Part shown: positions 16,117 to 24,249 of the stretch, one piece after another
Numbering within the stretch: position 1 is the first letter of the stretch
Layout of the letters: each line of letters opens with the position of its first letter
Assembly: GCA_947037115.1 (NCBI GenBank)
Contig: CAMQTN010000030.1
Coordinates: 1-33,759, forward strand
Length of the DNA: 33,759 nucleotides
Direction of reading: 5' to 3'
Origin: an uncultured Lachnospiraceae bacterium
GTDB lineage: Bacteria > Bacillota > Clostridia > Lachnospirales > Lachnospiraceae
The notes under the pieces: model-generated
Told to the model about the DNA's origin: nothing
What the model saw: only the letters and a program-made list of their open reading frames with translations
The model's database searches: none
Made by a program: the position numbers and the translations under genes

Positions 16117-17294
16117 TTAAGCAGTCTTATTGTATGGCTGTCCCGATCTCTCCATTGCGTAAATGAGCCGCACAAGTTTCTTGGCAGCATGGGAGATGGC
16201 AACGCTGTAATGCTTGCCTTCCGACCGCTTTTTGGCAAGATAAGCGGCAAAGGAGTCATCCCATAGACAAACATATTTTGCAGCATTGAACAGGGCATAG
16301 CGAAGATACTTTGAACCGCGCTTTTCCATATGGGAATGACAGTTATCAAGCTGACCCGACTGATAGGTAGACGGTGACATACCGGCATAGGCAAGTATCC
16401 TGTCAGGAGAATCAAAACGGCTGAAATCGCCTATTTCAGCAATGATCATGGCACCCATACGGTAACTGATGCCAGGGATGGTAAGGATGGGGAACGAATT
16501 TCTTCATCCATGATCCGTTTGATGTCATTTTCAATCTCGTTGATCTCTATATCCAGTTCCCGGATGAGCCTTATGGTGTGTGTCAGTTCCAGGGACTTTG
16601 CGGGCATAAAAGAACCGATGGAACTTTTTGCCGCTTCCCGGAAGATGATGGCGGTATCTTTGCCATAACGTCCTTTAGAGCTTGAGGAAAGAAGGTTAGC
16701 GAGTCTTGTCAGATGTGCGGCAGAGACTGCCGAAGCGGAAGGGAATTCCGACAGGAGGGCATAGACGGAAGGCATATGGAGCGTAGGCACGAGTTTCTCC
16801 AGTTCAGGGAAGAGGATGCAGACAAGGCGGGAGACGGAAGCTTTGAGTTTCGCCCGTTCTTTCACCTTATCAAAACGGTAACGGGTTAATGACTTAAGTT
16901 CTTCGTTGTGATATGATGAGTCTGAGTAGGACTTTAAGTTTACATCAGACATGATCATGGAAGCAATCGTAAGGGCATCAACTTTATCCGTTTTCGTCTT
17001 TCTGAGGCTGAGACTTTTTCTGTAAAGATTAGTATGTAACGGATTGATCACATAGGTCGGGAAACCTTTACTAAAGAGAAAACCCAGAAGATTGTAGCTG
17101 TAGTGTCCTGTGGCTTCGAGTCCTACTTTTACATTGGATACATCATCTGATACGGATACAATTCTTTGAAATAAGGATTCAAAACCCTCACGGTTATTAG
17201 GGATGGTAAATGGATGAAACAATACCACACCATCCGAGTTCGTGATAAAGCAGTCATGTTTATCCTTGGCGACATCAATTCCAACGTAGATCAT
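16117..17294 (-). pseudogene. IS110-family transposase, frameshifted
   Basis: Two frames together make a full-length (about 390-residue) IS110 recombinase. The N-terminal part (to 16446) has the RuvC-like DEDD domain: YVGIDVAKDKHD, VKVGLEATGHY and KTDKVDALTIASM. The C-terminal part (from 16458) has the Transposase_20 domain with ILAYAGMSPSTYQSGQ, which carries the candidate serine nucleophile. The break lies at the run of four G (plus strand 16489-16492). Adding one base there restores EEIRSPILTIPGISYRMGAM, the expected junction, so a single-base loss explains it. This is either real inactivation or a homopolymer sequencing error. Confidence 0.88.
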
Positions 17295-17530
17295 ACAAAA
17301 TCTCCTTTGTAAAATATTTGATACTGTTTAGAACCACAGGTACTCTTTGCGATTGTAACCTCGTTCTAAATAAACCGTCATGCGGTATCTAACTGATTAA
17401 CAAATGAACAAAGAGACTGTGGCTGGAGCCTTTCGAAAACCATCAGGTGGTAGGAGAAATGAACCAATCCACAGTATCTCCAACAGTATAGCATACAGTC
17501 CTTGGAGAGGGACTATAAACACTACTACTT
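17295..17530 (-). ncRNA. Candidate bridge RNA region of the IS110 element
   Basis: The non-coding arm upstream of an IS110-group transposase is known to encode the bridge RNA that guides target and donor choice. This arm has the right size and place. On the minus strand it starts with a strong 8-bp hairpin (TATAGTCC, loop CTCTCCAA, GGACTGTA; plus 17494-17517), followed by further short self-complementary segments before the transposase start. I could not identify the guide loops or the core dinucleotide, so this rests on position and one hairpin. Confidence 0.35.
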
Positions 17531-17675
17531 TATAATACGAGGGATATCCTATATTGTACTGAGGAGGCATGGCGGTTTTAGGGGATGGCGCAGCCTGCTT
17601 ACGATGGTATAGATTCGTATTATCTTGATGATACCCGAGCCGGATCAGGGGAATCCGGATGGGAGAGGAGGGACT
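17531..17675 (+). other. Junction region between IS110 element and lipoprotein array
   Basis: No complete gene. An ATG at 17585 opens a frame that reads MAQPAYDGIDSYYLDDTRAG and then runs through the start of the next gene out of frame, which looks like the tail of a lost protein rather than a functional peptide. GGGAGAGGAGGG at 17660-17671 is the ribosome binding site of the lipoprotein gene that follows. Confidence 0.35.
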
Positions 17676-18584
17676 ATGAGAAAGAGAATCATTTTGTATC
17701 TGTTTGTTTGTATATCATATGCAGTGGTCGGGTGCGGGCAAAATAATGCAGGAGATATGGAGAGTATGACGGAAACTGTAGGGATGCTTGTAGAAGAAAC
17801 ACATATTGTTAAAGAGGTGGGTGAGGGTATAAAAGTTGTTATTACAGAGGAGGAAAGGACGGAGATAAATGTGGAGACAGGAGAGGAAGAAGCGGAGATA
17901 AATGTGGAGACAGGAGGGGAAGAAGCGGAGATAAATGTGGGGACAGAGGAGGAAGAGAGAGAAGACAGTGTGATGGATGAGGAGTTGGAACTGATAGAGA
18001 ATCCCTATTTCCCAGCAAAAGAACATATAGCACTAAAAGTAAGGGCAACTTATTATAGAGGGCAAGGATTGGTAGATGAGATTGTGGATGCGGAGATTGA
18101 TAGACTCAAGGTGTACGAGAACGGAAGCATATATAAACTGAATATAAATATAACTACAGAGACAGCTGGGCATTTTCCAGTTATGGTCAGATATTTCTAT
18201 GTGAGGTCTGATGAAATAGACTTGATATGGCCGTTTTATCAGGCGGAGCCGAACGTCCAGAGTATTAGGTTTCCTGATGATGATGAACTGTTACTACGGA
18301 TATTTGACACGGAAGAGAAGCTGCAGAATAAAGGACAGTTAGAACCTGTTTGTCAGGAAGAGAACGCGGAGTATGAGGATAAATATTGGTTTTTTTACAT
18401 GAAAAAAGAAGGAGATCAAATCACATATTATCGTCGCGAAATGAGAAATAGTGGGGATGATATGCAAAAAGATTTATTTGTGTGGGAAAAAGGGAAGGGA
18501 TTGATTAAATTTGAAACAGGATATGGAGTGGGGCCGATGGAAGTGTCTATTACGGAAATTTGTGAAGTTATGAATGCAGAATGA
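17676..18584 (+). CDS. Lipoprotein with acidic tandem repeat, immunity-like
   Basis: A 302-residue protein. ATG 17676 is chosen because GAGGAGGG lies just upstream and a proper lipoprotein signal follows (ILYLFVCISYAVVGC, lipobox cysteine near residue 20). A Glu-rich linker contains three copies of an 11-residue unit (EINVETGEEEA and variants). The body, from about residue 110, begins ENPYFPAKEHIALKVRATYY and ends with a VWEKGKGLIKFETGYG segment. This matches the plan of the lipoprotein at 32668 (VENAYFYKPGATVHTYEGYF; VWEKGTGLTYYMHGSGGM), so the two are paralogs. Membrane-anchored, outward-facing. Function unknown; it fits an immunity-type array. Confidence 0.8.
   Translation: MRKRIILYLFVCISYAVVGCGQNNAGDMESMTETVGMLVEETHIVKEVGEGIKVVITEEERTEINVETGEEEAEINVETGGEEAEINVGTEEEEREDSVMDEELELIENPYFPAKEHIALKVRATYYRGQGLVDEIVDAEIDRLKVYENGSIYKLNINITTETAGHFPVMVRYFYVRSDEIDLIWPFYQAEPNVQSIRFPDDDELLLRIFDTEEKLQNKGQLEPVCQEENAEYEDKYWFFYMKKEGDQITYYRREMRNSGDDMQKDLFVWEKGKGLIKFETGYGVGPMEVSITEICEVMNAE
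17862..17960 (+). repeat. Three tandem 33-bp units within the lipoprotein linker
   Basis: Units start at 17862, 17895 and 17928 with GAGATAAATGTGGAGACAGG or a close variant; the third is the most diverged. The period is a multiple of three, so copy changes would lengthen or shorten the acidic linker without breaking the frame. Confidence 0.9.
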
Positions 18585-18664
18585 GATTATCAAATTAAGG
18601 TGAAAAAACACTGATTATGCTGAAAAATGGTATTGTTTTTTACGGAAGGAGTGTGGGAGGAACC

Positions 18665-20017
18665 TTGAAAAGAATGATTGGTAGATCAACGTGCATTATT
18701 AGCTGTTTTTTTCTGATGTTTACTGTTGGATGTCATGCAGCAGATTATATGGGAGAGGAACAGAAAGAAGTAAAAGAAACGATGGAGAAGTTACCAGATG
18801 ATTTGTCAAAAGAAGCGAAGGAGGAAGAAAACAGGGTGGAGCAGGATAGTTTTAATATGAATGACGAATATGACTCGTTTCTTTGGAAAGCATGGATCGT
18901 AGACAGACCAAAGAAAAAAAATGATGATTCATCGTTCATTATTACCAAAGCAAGTGACGGAGTAATGGAAGGCTTTATTACAGTTGGTCATAACATCGAC
19001 AGTTATTATTGGAGTGACAGCCAGTTCTGGCGCGAGCAGTGTAAACCTTTTAAAGGTACGATCACGGAAAATCAGGCGGAATGTACGTTTCTGTATGAGG
19101 AATGTCAGGCGGTGGTTACATTTCTATTTCATGAAAATGACAGGATAGAGGCGGAAATTACATGCGATAAACGGAATATCAGTGAAAAACAACAATTTCG
19201 TCCGTATAATTTGTCGGACGAGCAGCTGAATGATGATATGTCGTCTGCATCGGTTTATTTTGAAACCTGGGGAGAGGTAAATCTGGTTTCTGCGACGACA
19301 GATAATGTTCATTCTCTTCCCTATTTCTATATTACGAACAATGAAGGTGATATTTTTTATCGCGAAAGCTGTCTCAACGGTCTTGCTTTTTGGGATGTTT
19401 TTGTGGAAGATTTGGATCAGGATGGACGTCAGGATATATGGACAGTTATTTGTTTCCCTGAAAGTAATCCGAAATATGGATGTAAAGTAAATGTATTTTA
19501 TCAGACGAAAGACGGACATTTTTATGAAGACAGCGGATATTGTGAAGAACTGCCTAATAAATATTTTGGGGAGTATCTGGTTACCCGGTTCTGTCCGGCA
19601 GAAGGTTATGATGACATAAGTGAAACCGTGCTGACGAAACGGGAGGCGGAGCAGATGATAGGAAAAAGTATAGTGATTCAGGATAATCTTTTTGTGGCTT
19701 ATGATTCGGAGAGACGAAGGGGCACAAGAGGGAACCGTGAAGTGTCCACACAGGAAAGTATGATAACTGAGTACAGTAAAGACTTCGATTTGGCGTATTT
19801 GTGGTACCCGGTTTCTCCAGAGACTCTGATTCATGAAGCATATCCGGATGAGACATTGCGGGTGGCGGTCGGGGAAGACTGCTATGGAAAGATTAACGGC
19901 GTATTTTATGAGCATTTTAGTGCCGGATGGTTACGGTTTTATACCTTGGAGGGCGAAGAAACTCTCATCATGCATTCCATTCTGACCGAACAGAATTTTA
20001 TGTTGGAAAAAGAGTGA
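18665..20017 (+). CDS. Lipoprotein with VCBS/FG-GAP-like segment
   Basis: About 450 residues. The frame opens at 18617, but a signal sequence (CIISCFFLMFTVGC) follows the TTG at 18665, which has GGGAGG 4 bases before it; ATG 18674 is the alternative. The body is acidic and hydrophilic, with one DVFVEDLDQDGRQDIWTVI segment (D-x-D-x-D-G calcium-binding loop as in VCBS/FG-GAP repeats). It ends with a beta-rich tail. It converges on the response-regulator gene with about 30 bases between the stops and no obvious terminator. Presumably membrane-anchored outside the cell; function not recognised. Confidence 0.75.
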   Translation: MKRMIGRSTCIISCFFLMFTVGCHAADYMGEEQKEVKETMEKLPDDLSKEAKEEENRVEQDSFNMNDEYDSFLWKAWIVDRPKKKNDDSSFIITKASDGVMEGFITVGHNIDSYYWSDSQFWREQCKPFKGTITENQAECTFLYEECQAVVTFLFHENDRIEAEITCDKRNISEKQQFRPYNLSDEQLNDDMSSASVYFETWGEVNLVSATTDNVHSLPYFYITNNEGDIFYRESCLNGLAFWDVFVEDLDQDGRQDIWTVICFPESNPKYGCKVNVFYQTKDGHFYEDSGYCEELPNKYFGEYLVTRFCPAEGYDDISETVLTKREAEQMIGKSIVIQDNLFVAYDSERRRGTRGNREVSTQESMITEYSKDFDLAYLWYPVSPETLIHEAYPDETLRVAVGEDCYGKINGVFYEHFSAGWLRFYTLEGEETLIMHSILTEQNFMLEKE

Positions 20018-20048
20018 ACAGATAATTTCCATGAAGAATCTCCCTGCT

Positions 20049-20759
20049 TTATCCGTGATTGTGTTCAATATATATGAAAAAGGCCTTTTTGAACTGCTTG
20101 TATTTCCGTCTGGCCAGATAAGCGTGGCCGTGATCAGCGCTAAAAGTAATTATTTCATGGCTGAATTCCGCCACATATTTCATGTTGACAATATAGCTTT
20201 TGTGGGTCTGAAAGAAAGAACCGGCGTTCAATTTGTCAATCCAGAAATGGATGGGCTTTTTAGCGGGGTATACACCGAAAACTGTATGGACAAGCGTGTT
20301 TCTTGCCTGTGCTTCAATATAGATGATGTCTGATTCGGACACCTTTTTGGCGGTGTTTCCGTCATCAATGATCACAGTGGAGACGAGGCGGTAATAAAAG
20401 CGCACGGCCTCGTCCATGTTTTTAAAAAGCCGTTCTTTCTCCAATGGTTTGGTGAGATAACGAAATACATGAAAGCTCATGGCATCATCCAGATATTGCA
20501 TGTATGAAGTTGTGATGAAGATAAGGACATTGGGATTCTCTTTTTTGAGTTCCGCTCCAACAAGGATACCGTTTGAACCGGGCATCTCTATATCCAGAAA
20601 GACAATGTCCTTCTGTCCGGCATCTGCAAGCAGGGAGTCTCCGTCTGAAAAGGTGGCAAGCTCCGGTATTTCATGATCATTGTAGGTAAAGTATTCTTTT
20701 AGATACTGGCTGATTTTTTCAGTGACAGCCTGTTCGTCGTCGCAGATAAGAATGCGCAT
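20049..20759 (-). CDS. LytTR response regulator (AgrA-like)
   Basis: A 236-residue regulator. Residues 1-120 form the receiver: acidic pair at D7-D8, phospho-acceptor D56 in DIVFLDIEMPG, the FITTS threonine/serine strand and the YLTKPLE lysine. Residues about 130-230 form the LytTR DNA-binding domain (VSESDIIYIEAQARNTLVHT, then FFQTHKSYIVNMKYV). LytTR regulators bind direct repeats about two helical turns apart; such a pair is found at 22319-22350. The gene follows the sensor kinase in the same direction with a 105-base gap, so the two form an AgrC/AgrA-type pair. No AgrB or AgrD homolog was recognised in the window. Confidence 0.93.
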   Translation of the reverse strand: MRILICDDEQAVTEKISQYLKEYFTYNDHEIPELATFSDGDSLLADAGQKDIVFLDIEMPGSNGILVGAELKKENPNVLIFITTSYMQYLDDAMSFHVFRYLTKPLEKERLFKNMDEAVRFYYRLVSTVIIDDGNTAKKVSESDIIYIEAQARNTLVHTVFGVYPAKKPIHFWIDKLNAGSFFQTHKSYIVNMKYVAEFSHEIITFSADHGHAYLARRKYKQFKKAFFIYIEHNHG

Positions 20760-20864
20760 GTCTGAATCCCCTTCTCACGGACCGCCTATCAAAAGTATTT
20801 ATTTTTCCTGCAATTATTGTAACAGAAAATGACTGAAAAGTCTTTATGGATCAACCGGAGATGT

Positions 20865-22178
20865 TTAAGCGGGATTCTTGATCCGTATTACTGCATGAAA
20901 AGTACCTGTTTTTTCATCATAGTAAAGTTCCATATCGCCGCCATAGTTGTTGACAGTACGCCGTATACTTATTAGTCCCAATCCGTGGCGGGAGATGTTT
21001 TTCTTGTGAGAAAAGAGGTGACCGCGGGAATCAAAGGGATCTTCGGGACAGGAATTTTGGACAGAAAGTACGGTATAAGGCGTATTTTCCTGCCGTATCA
21101 CGTTGACTTCAATAAAAGAACCGGAAACTTTGGTGGCAGCTTCCATGGCATTGTCCAGAAGATTACAGAAGAGTGAAGATAAATCGTTGGCAGCCATAAA
21201 ATTAATACAGTCATTTCGGATATCAGTTTGAAAGCAGATGTTCTGCTTTTTACATTCTTCTTTGTAGCGGCAGAGAATGGCGTTTAAGGTGTCATTTTTA
21301 CATAGCTGCAGGGTATCTGAGGTCTGCAGGCCGGAGGTTTGCGTGAGATTGTTAATATAGTCGATGATTTTCGGTTGCCGGTTTTTCCTTGCAAGGGCAG
21401 CGATAGTGTAAAGATGCTCTTTTATATTGTGGATCAGAATATTTTTGGCTTCGTTTTGGGCGCTCAACATCCGATAGTATTCTGCAGTGTCGTTTTCTCT
21501 TTGCAGACTGAGCTGCAGCTCGATAAACGCCTGATTCCGTTTTTGGGTATAGTTGAAAAAGAACCAGACAAGCAGGTTGAGTAAAAGAATCATGATAGTG
21601 CAGGCGGCAATCATGCCGCTTAGTGAAGTGGAGATTTCAGTGGTATGACAGACTGTGGCAAGGGTTAGAATGAGAAAAAAGGAAATGGCAGGTACAAAAG
21701 TCAACAGCAGCGTGCCCTTTGTATCTATGCCGTTTTTGATTTTCTGTCTGCAGAAAAAGTGCGAAAGGATATACAGGATGGAAAAGTAAATGAGCTTGCT
21801 AAAAAAGATGTATATAAGAAGAAGGCTGATGTCAGCGCGTGCCTGATAAAAGTTATGAGCAAAATCCGGCAGGAAAGTAAAGAGAATTACTTCCCCGAAA
21901 AACATGGCTACCGTGGTGATGCCGGCATGAAACAGCGCGGGGATTCTGTTTACATGATAAAACAGGTAAATGAACACAAAATTAGCGAAAAGAAATGCGG
22001 AGGAGTTTAGCAGATAATTGTCAAATATAGATAAGACCAGTAACAGGCTATAGAGAGCAAACAGAGACACAAGCGTTTTGCGGACGTTATATCTGGCAAC
22101 GAATAAATCGTTGCAGTATAGCCAGAGAATGAGGGCTTCGATCAAATATATGACAATGTAGCATAATAAAACTTCCAT
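20865..22178 (-). CDS. AgrC-like GHKL sensor histidine kinase
   Basis: A 437-residue kinase. About six membrane segments occupy residues 1-205, as in peptide-sensing AgrC proteins. The histidine region is NEAKNILIHNIKEHLYTIAA (an H-N-I-K variant of the usual H-D-x-x-N motif). The GHKL ATPase follows with SSLFCNLLDNAMEAA (N box) and a G box in SRHGLGLISIRR. It is divergently oriented from the secreted-gene array starting at 22428 and shares that intergenic region. The ligand is unknown. It presumably phosphorylates the neighbouring LytTR regulator at D56. Confidence 0.92.
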   Translation of the reverse strand: MEVLLCYIVIYLIEALILWLYCNDLFVARYNVRKTLVSLFALYSLLLVLSIFDNYLLNSSAFLFANFVFIYLFYHVNRIPALFHAGITTVAMFFGEVILFTFLPDFAHNFYQARADISLLLIYIFFSKLIYFSILYILSHFFCRQKIKNGIDTKGTLLLTFVPAISFFLILTLATVCHTTEISTSLSGMIAACTIMILLLNLLVWFFFNYTQKRNQAFIELQLSLQRENDTAEYYRMLSAQNEAKNILIHNIKEHLYTIAALARKNRQPKIIDYINNLTQTSGLQTSDTLQLCKNDTLNAILCRYKEECKKQNICFQTDIRNDCINFMAANDLSSLFCNLLDNAMEAATKVSGSFIEVNVIRQENTPYTVLSVQNSCPEDPFDSRGHLFSHKKNISRHGLGLISIRRTVNNYGGDMELYYDEKTGTFHAVIRIKNPA

Positions 22179-22318
22179 ACGGAACGTCCTTTCTTCTTTT
22201 GTATTCAGGTAGCTCTATTCTACTGAATGTGAGTAGAAATTGCAATGGCACTTTCCTGTTTCTTTGTTATTTGCGTTTCTAAAACAAAGTATAACTCAAC
22301 GGAATAACAAATAAAAAT

Positions 22319-22395
22319 GCCGTTTATGCAAAATAATGACCGTTCATGCATAGGATATCGAAAAATTTGTTGGTTTACGTTATGATTTGTATAGA
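22319..22395 (+). promoter_or_regulatory. Candidate LytTR operator and promoter for the downstream array
   Basis: Two copies of a 12-base word lie exactly 20 bases apart: GCCGTTTATGCA (22319-22330) and ACCGTTCATGCA (22339-22350), 10 of 12 identical. The CCGTT core and spacing match LytTR/AgrA-type direct repeats. Sixteen bases further on is a promoter-like pair, TTGTTG (22367-22372) and TATAGA (22390-22395), with a 17-base spacer, pointing at the plus-strand genes. The weak -35 box suits an activated promoter. The regulator encoded next door is the obvious candidate to bind here. Confidence 0.6.
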
Positions 22396-22427
22396 GAGTA
22401 TATACATATAAGAATGGAGCGACGGTA

Positions 22428-22538
22428 GTGGGACATGAAGAGTATAGAAAGCTGTTTGAGGCAAAGGCAACAGACCCAAGCTATTTTCCAGTCATAAGCG
22501 TGATTTCATATTCGAAAGAGGGTTGTTTAACAAAATGA
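22428..22538 (+). CDS. Small 36-codon gene, translationally coupled to the next
   Basis: A GTG codon behind GGAGCGACGGTA opens a frame of 36 residues (GHEEYRKLFEAKATDPSYF, then PVISVISYSKEGCLTK). Its stop overlaps the next gene's ATG (ATGA). It is the first frame after the LytTR-type promoter. The sequence is not an AgrD-type cyclic peptide precursor by its layout, and no AgrB is nearby. It could be a leader peptide, a small protein, or the tail of a lost gene. Support is limited to position, start context and coupling. Confidence 0.4.
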   Translation: MGHEEYRKLFEAKATDPSYFPVISVISYSKEGCLTK

Positions 22539-23371
22539 GTAAGCAATATCAGGTTATAAAAAGATGTGCGTTGATTTTCTGCAGCTTCTGTATCATATTC
22601 AGCCTGGTTTTTCTGGCGCAGATGCAGGAACAGAAAAGACAAATACAGACCTTACAGAATTTAAAAACAGAGACGCAACGGTTACGGTCACAGGCGGAGA
22701 ATGAGACTGTAGGTACAGTGGCGCAGCTAGAAGAAGAAAATAAGGAGATGGCCAGGGAACTTGCATATAAACGGCAGCTTATACTGTCATATGAGGAAAA
22801 CGGACAGGTCATGAAAGAGTTGGCGGAAAGGATTCCGGTATTACAGTCGTATTATGGCAAAGGGGTGTATCTGGATTCCCTTGCCGCAGAACTGGACCGG
22901 GAGAACGGGAGTAAGGCCTGTATTGCAAGATATTTTAAAATAGAAAAAGGGGAATTGGAGGAAATTTTGGGGGAAACGAAGCTGGTCGACCAATTGCAGG
23001 CGGATCTGCCCGATGTGTACCAGTGGGGGTGCCTGCTTCCTGTAGGGGACGGGATATGGGTGCGGTATGAGGAGAATGATGTGCAGAATGCTCTGCCAAC
23101 GGGAGTGGTAATACAAAATCCGCTGCTTGATATCGGCTATGAAGATGCCCGTGCAGGGATGTATATATTCGATATAGAGAAGAGCTATCCTGGTTCTACG
23201 ATAGAAGAAACGGAGATAGAGGAGACCACGTCAGTGCGGGGAATAGATACACATCATTTCCATCATATCAGCTATCTGCGGTACATGGATGATGAATTTA
23301 TCTATTATTATGTTGCATTGGATGGCTATGGTGACGCTGTGATTGTATACATTGTACCTAACAACGGTTAA
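22535..23371 (+). CDS. Membrane-anchored coiled-coil protein, immunity-like
   Basis: A 278-residue protein starting at ATG 22535 (AGAGGG 12 bases upstream, overlapping the small gene). It has one N-terminal membrane segment (about residues 10-28), then a coiled coil (about 30-95, rich in Q, E, L and R) and an extracytoplasmic domain with a GxxLPVGDGIWVRYEEND segment. The next gene has the same plan (FGMDENVWVQYRNDISG), so they are paralogs. This is the first full-length gene behind the LytTR-type promoter. No enzyme motif is visible. Confidence 0.75.
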   Translation: MSKQYQVIKRCALIFCSFCIIFSLVFLAQMQEQKRQIQTLQNLKTETQRLRSQAENETVGTVAQLEEENKEMARELAYKRQLILSYEENGQVMKELAERIPVLQSYYGKGVYLDSLAAELDRENGSKACIARYFKIEKGELEEILGETKLVDQLQADLPDVYQWGCLLPVGDGIWVRYEENDVQNALPTGVVIQNPLLDIGYEDARAGMYIFDIEKSYPGSTIEETEIEETTSVRGIDTHHFHHISYLRYMDDEFIYYYVALDGYGDAVIVYIVPNNG

Positions 23372-23389
23372 TATCGCGAGGTATCGGGA

Positions 23390-24160
23390 ATGAAGAGTGA
23401 CAGGGTGAAAATATCGCTAATGACTGTGTGTTCCATAGCCTGTATGGCAGGATGTATGGCGCTTTACTATGAGCGGGAAGAACAAAACATGACACTTCAA
23501 AATATAGTTTCGGATTTCGCAAAAGAGGATGCGGCACAGATTGGAGAGGGACAGAAAGATATGCCGCAATCCCTGATAAATCCCGCGCCCGCCGTAGTAA
23601 CGGGAGAGCAGGAGGCGGCATTAAGCGGTCTTGAGGATGAGTGGCAGCTTTTGCAGATAAAATGGGATATCCAGAAACTATTGAAGGAAAAGGAAGCTGA
23701 TAGTATGAATCCGGAAATGATTTATGAGAAATATTTTCGGTTGAAACAGGGGGAACTGGCAAGACTTGAAGGAATAGAAAATCTGGACGAATGTGAAAAG
23801 TTTCCATTTTTGGATTCCCATTTTGGCGGTGTGGTCTTTGGTATGGACGAGAACGTATGGGTTCAATATAGGAATGATATTTCGGGGCCAATATGGGAGT
23901 ATCTCACACCAGGGGCAATTATTATTACTGATTCTGTGCCACATATGGGAGTTATGGGGACTCTCGCAGGAATGGATTTTGCGCAGATACAGGAGAATCT
24001 TTATGAGACAGAGATACAGGAGGGATTTATTTATAATGAGGAAAGCGCGGTATATTATCTGCAATACGGGGATGAATTTTATGACTATATCTTCTGTTCA
24101 ACACAGGAAGATGGCGGCAATTCGTGGCTGATGATTGAACGTGCTTGGAGGAGCCAGTGA
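23390..24160 (+). CDS. Lipoprotein-like paralog of the previous gene
   Basis: A 256-residue protein with an N-terminal signal that ends in a possible lipobox (VCSIACMAGC), a helical linker and a C-terminal domain resembling the preceding gene: a KYFRLKQGELARL helix matches RYFKIEKGELEEI, and GMDENVWVQYRND matches GDGIWVRYEEND. It begins 18 bases after its neighbour. Tandem duplication with strong divergence of the outer domain is typical of immunity-type families, but no function is recognised. Confidence 0.75.
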   Translation: MKSDRVKISLMTVCSIACMAGCMALYYEREEQNMTLQNIVSDFAKEDAAQIGEGQKDMPQSLINPAPAVVTGEQEAALSGLEDEWQLLQIKWDIQKLLKEKEADSMNPEMIYEKYFRLKQGELARLEGIENLDECEKFPFLDSHFGGVVFGMDENVWVQYRNDISGPIWEYLTPGAIIITDSVPHMGVMGTLAGMDFAQIQENLYETEIQEGFIYNEESAVYYLQYGDEFYDYIFCSTQEDGGNSWLMIERAWRSQ

Positions 24161-24249
24161 TACGATGTAAAGACAGCGCTGTGTAAGAAAAGGGAAAACC
24201 CAGTGACAATACTTTAAGACAGGTTTTGGCGGAACAGATGGAGGTTTAA

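Larger units (their letters stand above)
16030..17530 (-). mobile_element. IS110-family insertion sequence (ends approximate)
   Basis: The element consists of one transposase gene on the minus strand, about 90 bases of non-coding DNA beyond its stop and about 235 bases before its start. IS110-family elements lack the usual long terminal inverted repeats, and none were found, so both borders are estimates. The longer non-coding arm lies upstream of the transposase, as in the IS110 group rather than the IS1111 group. It separates the CIS effector island from the secreted-gene array. Confidence 0.65.

Noticed and set aside
19124..19915. 263-residue open frame on the minus strand
   Set aside because: It is antisense to the lipoprotein gene at 18665, which has a signal peptide and sensible composition; the antisense product has no recognisable domain.
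20865..22538. A complete agr quorum-sensing system
   Set aside because: The kinase and regulator fit, but neither an AgrB protease nor an AgrD-like precursor can be recognised in the window.
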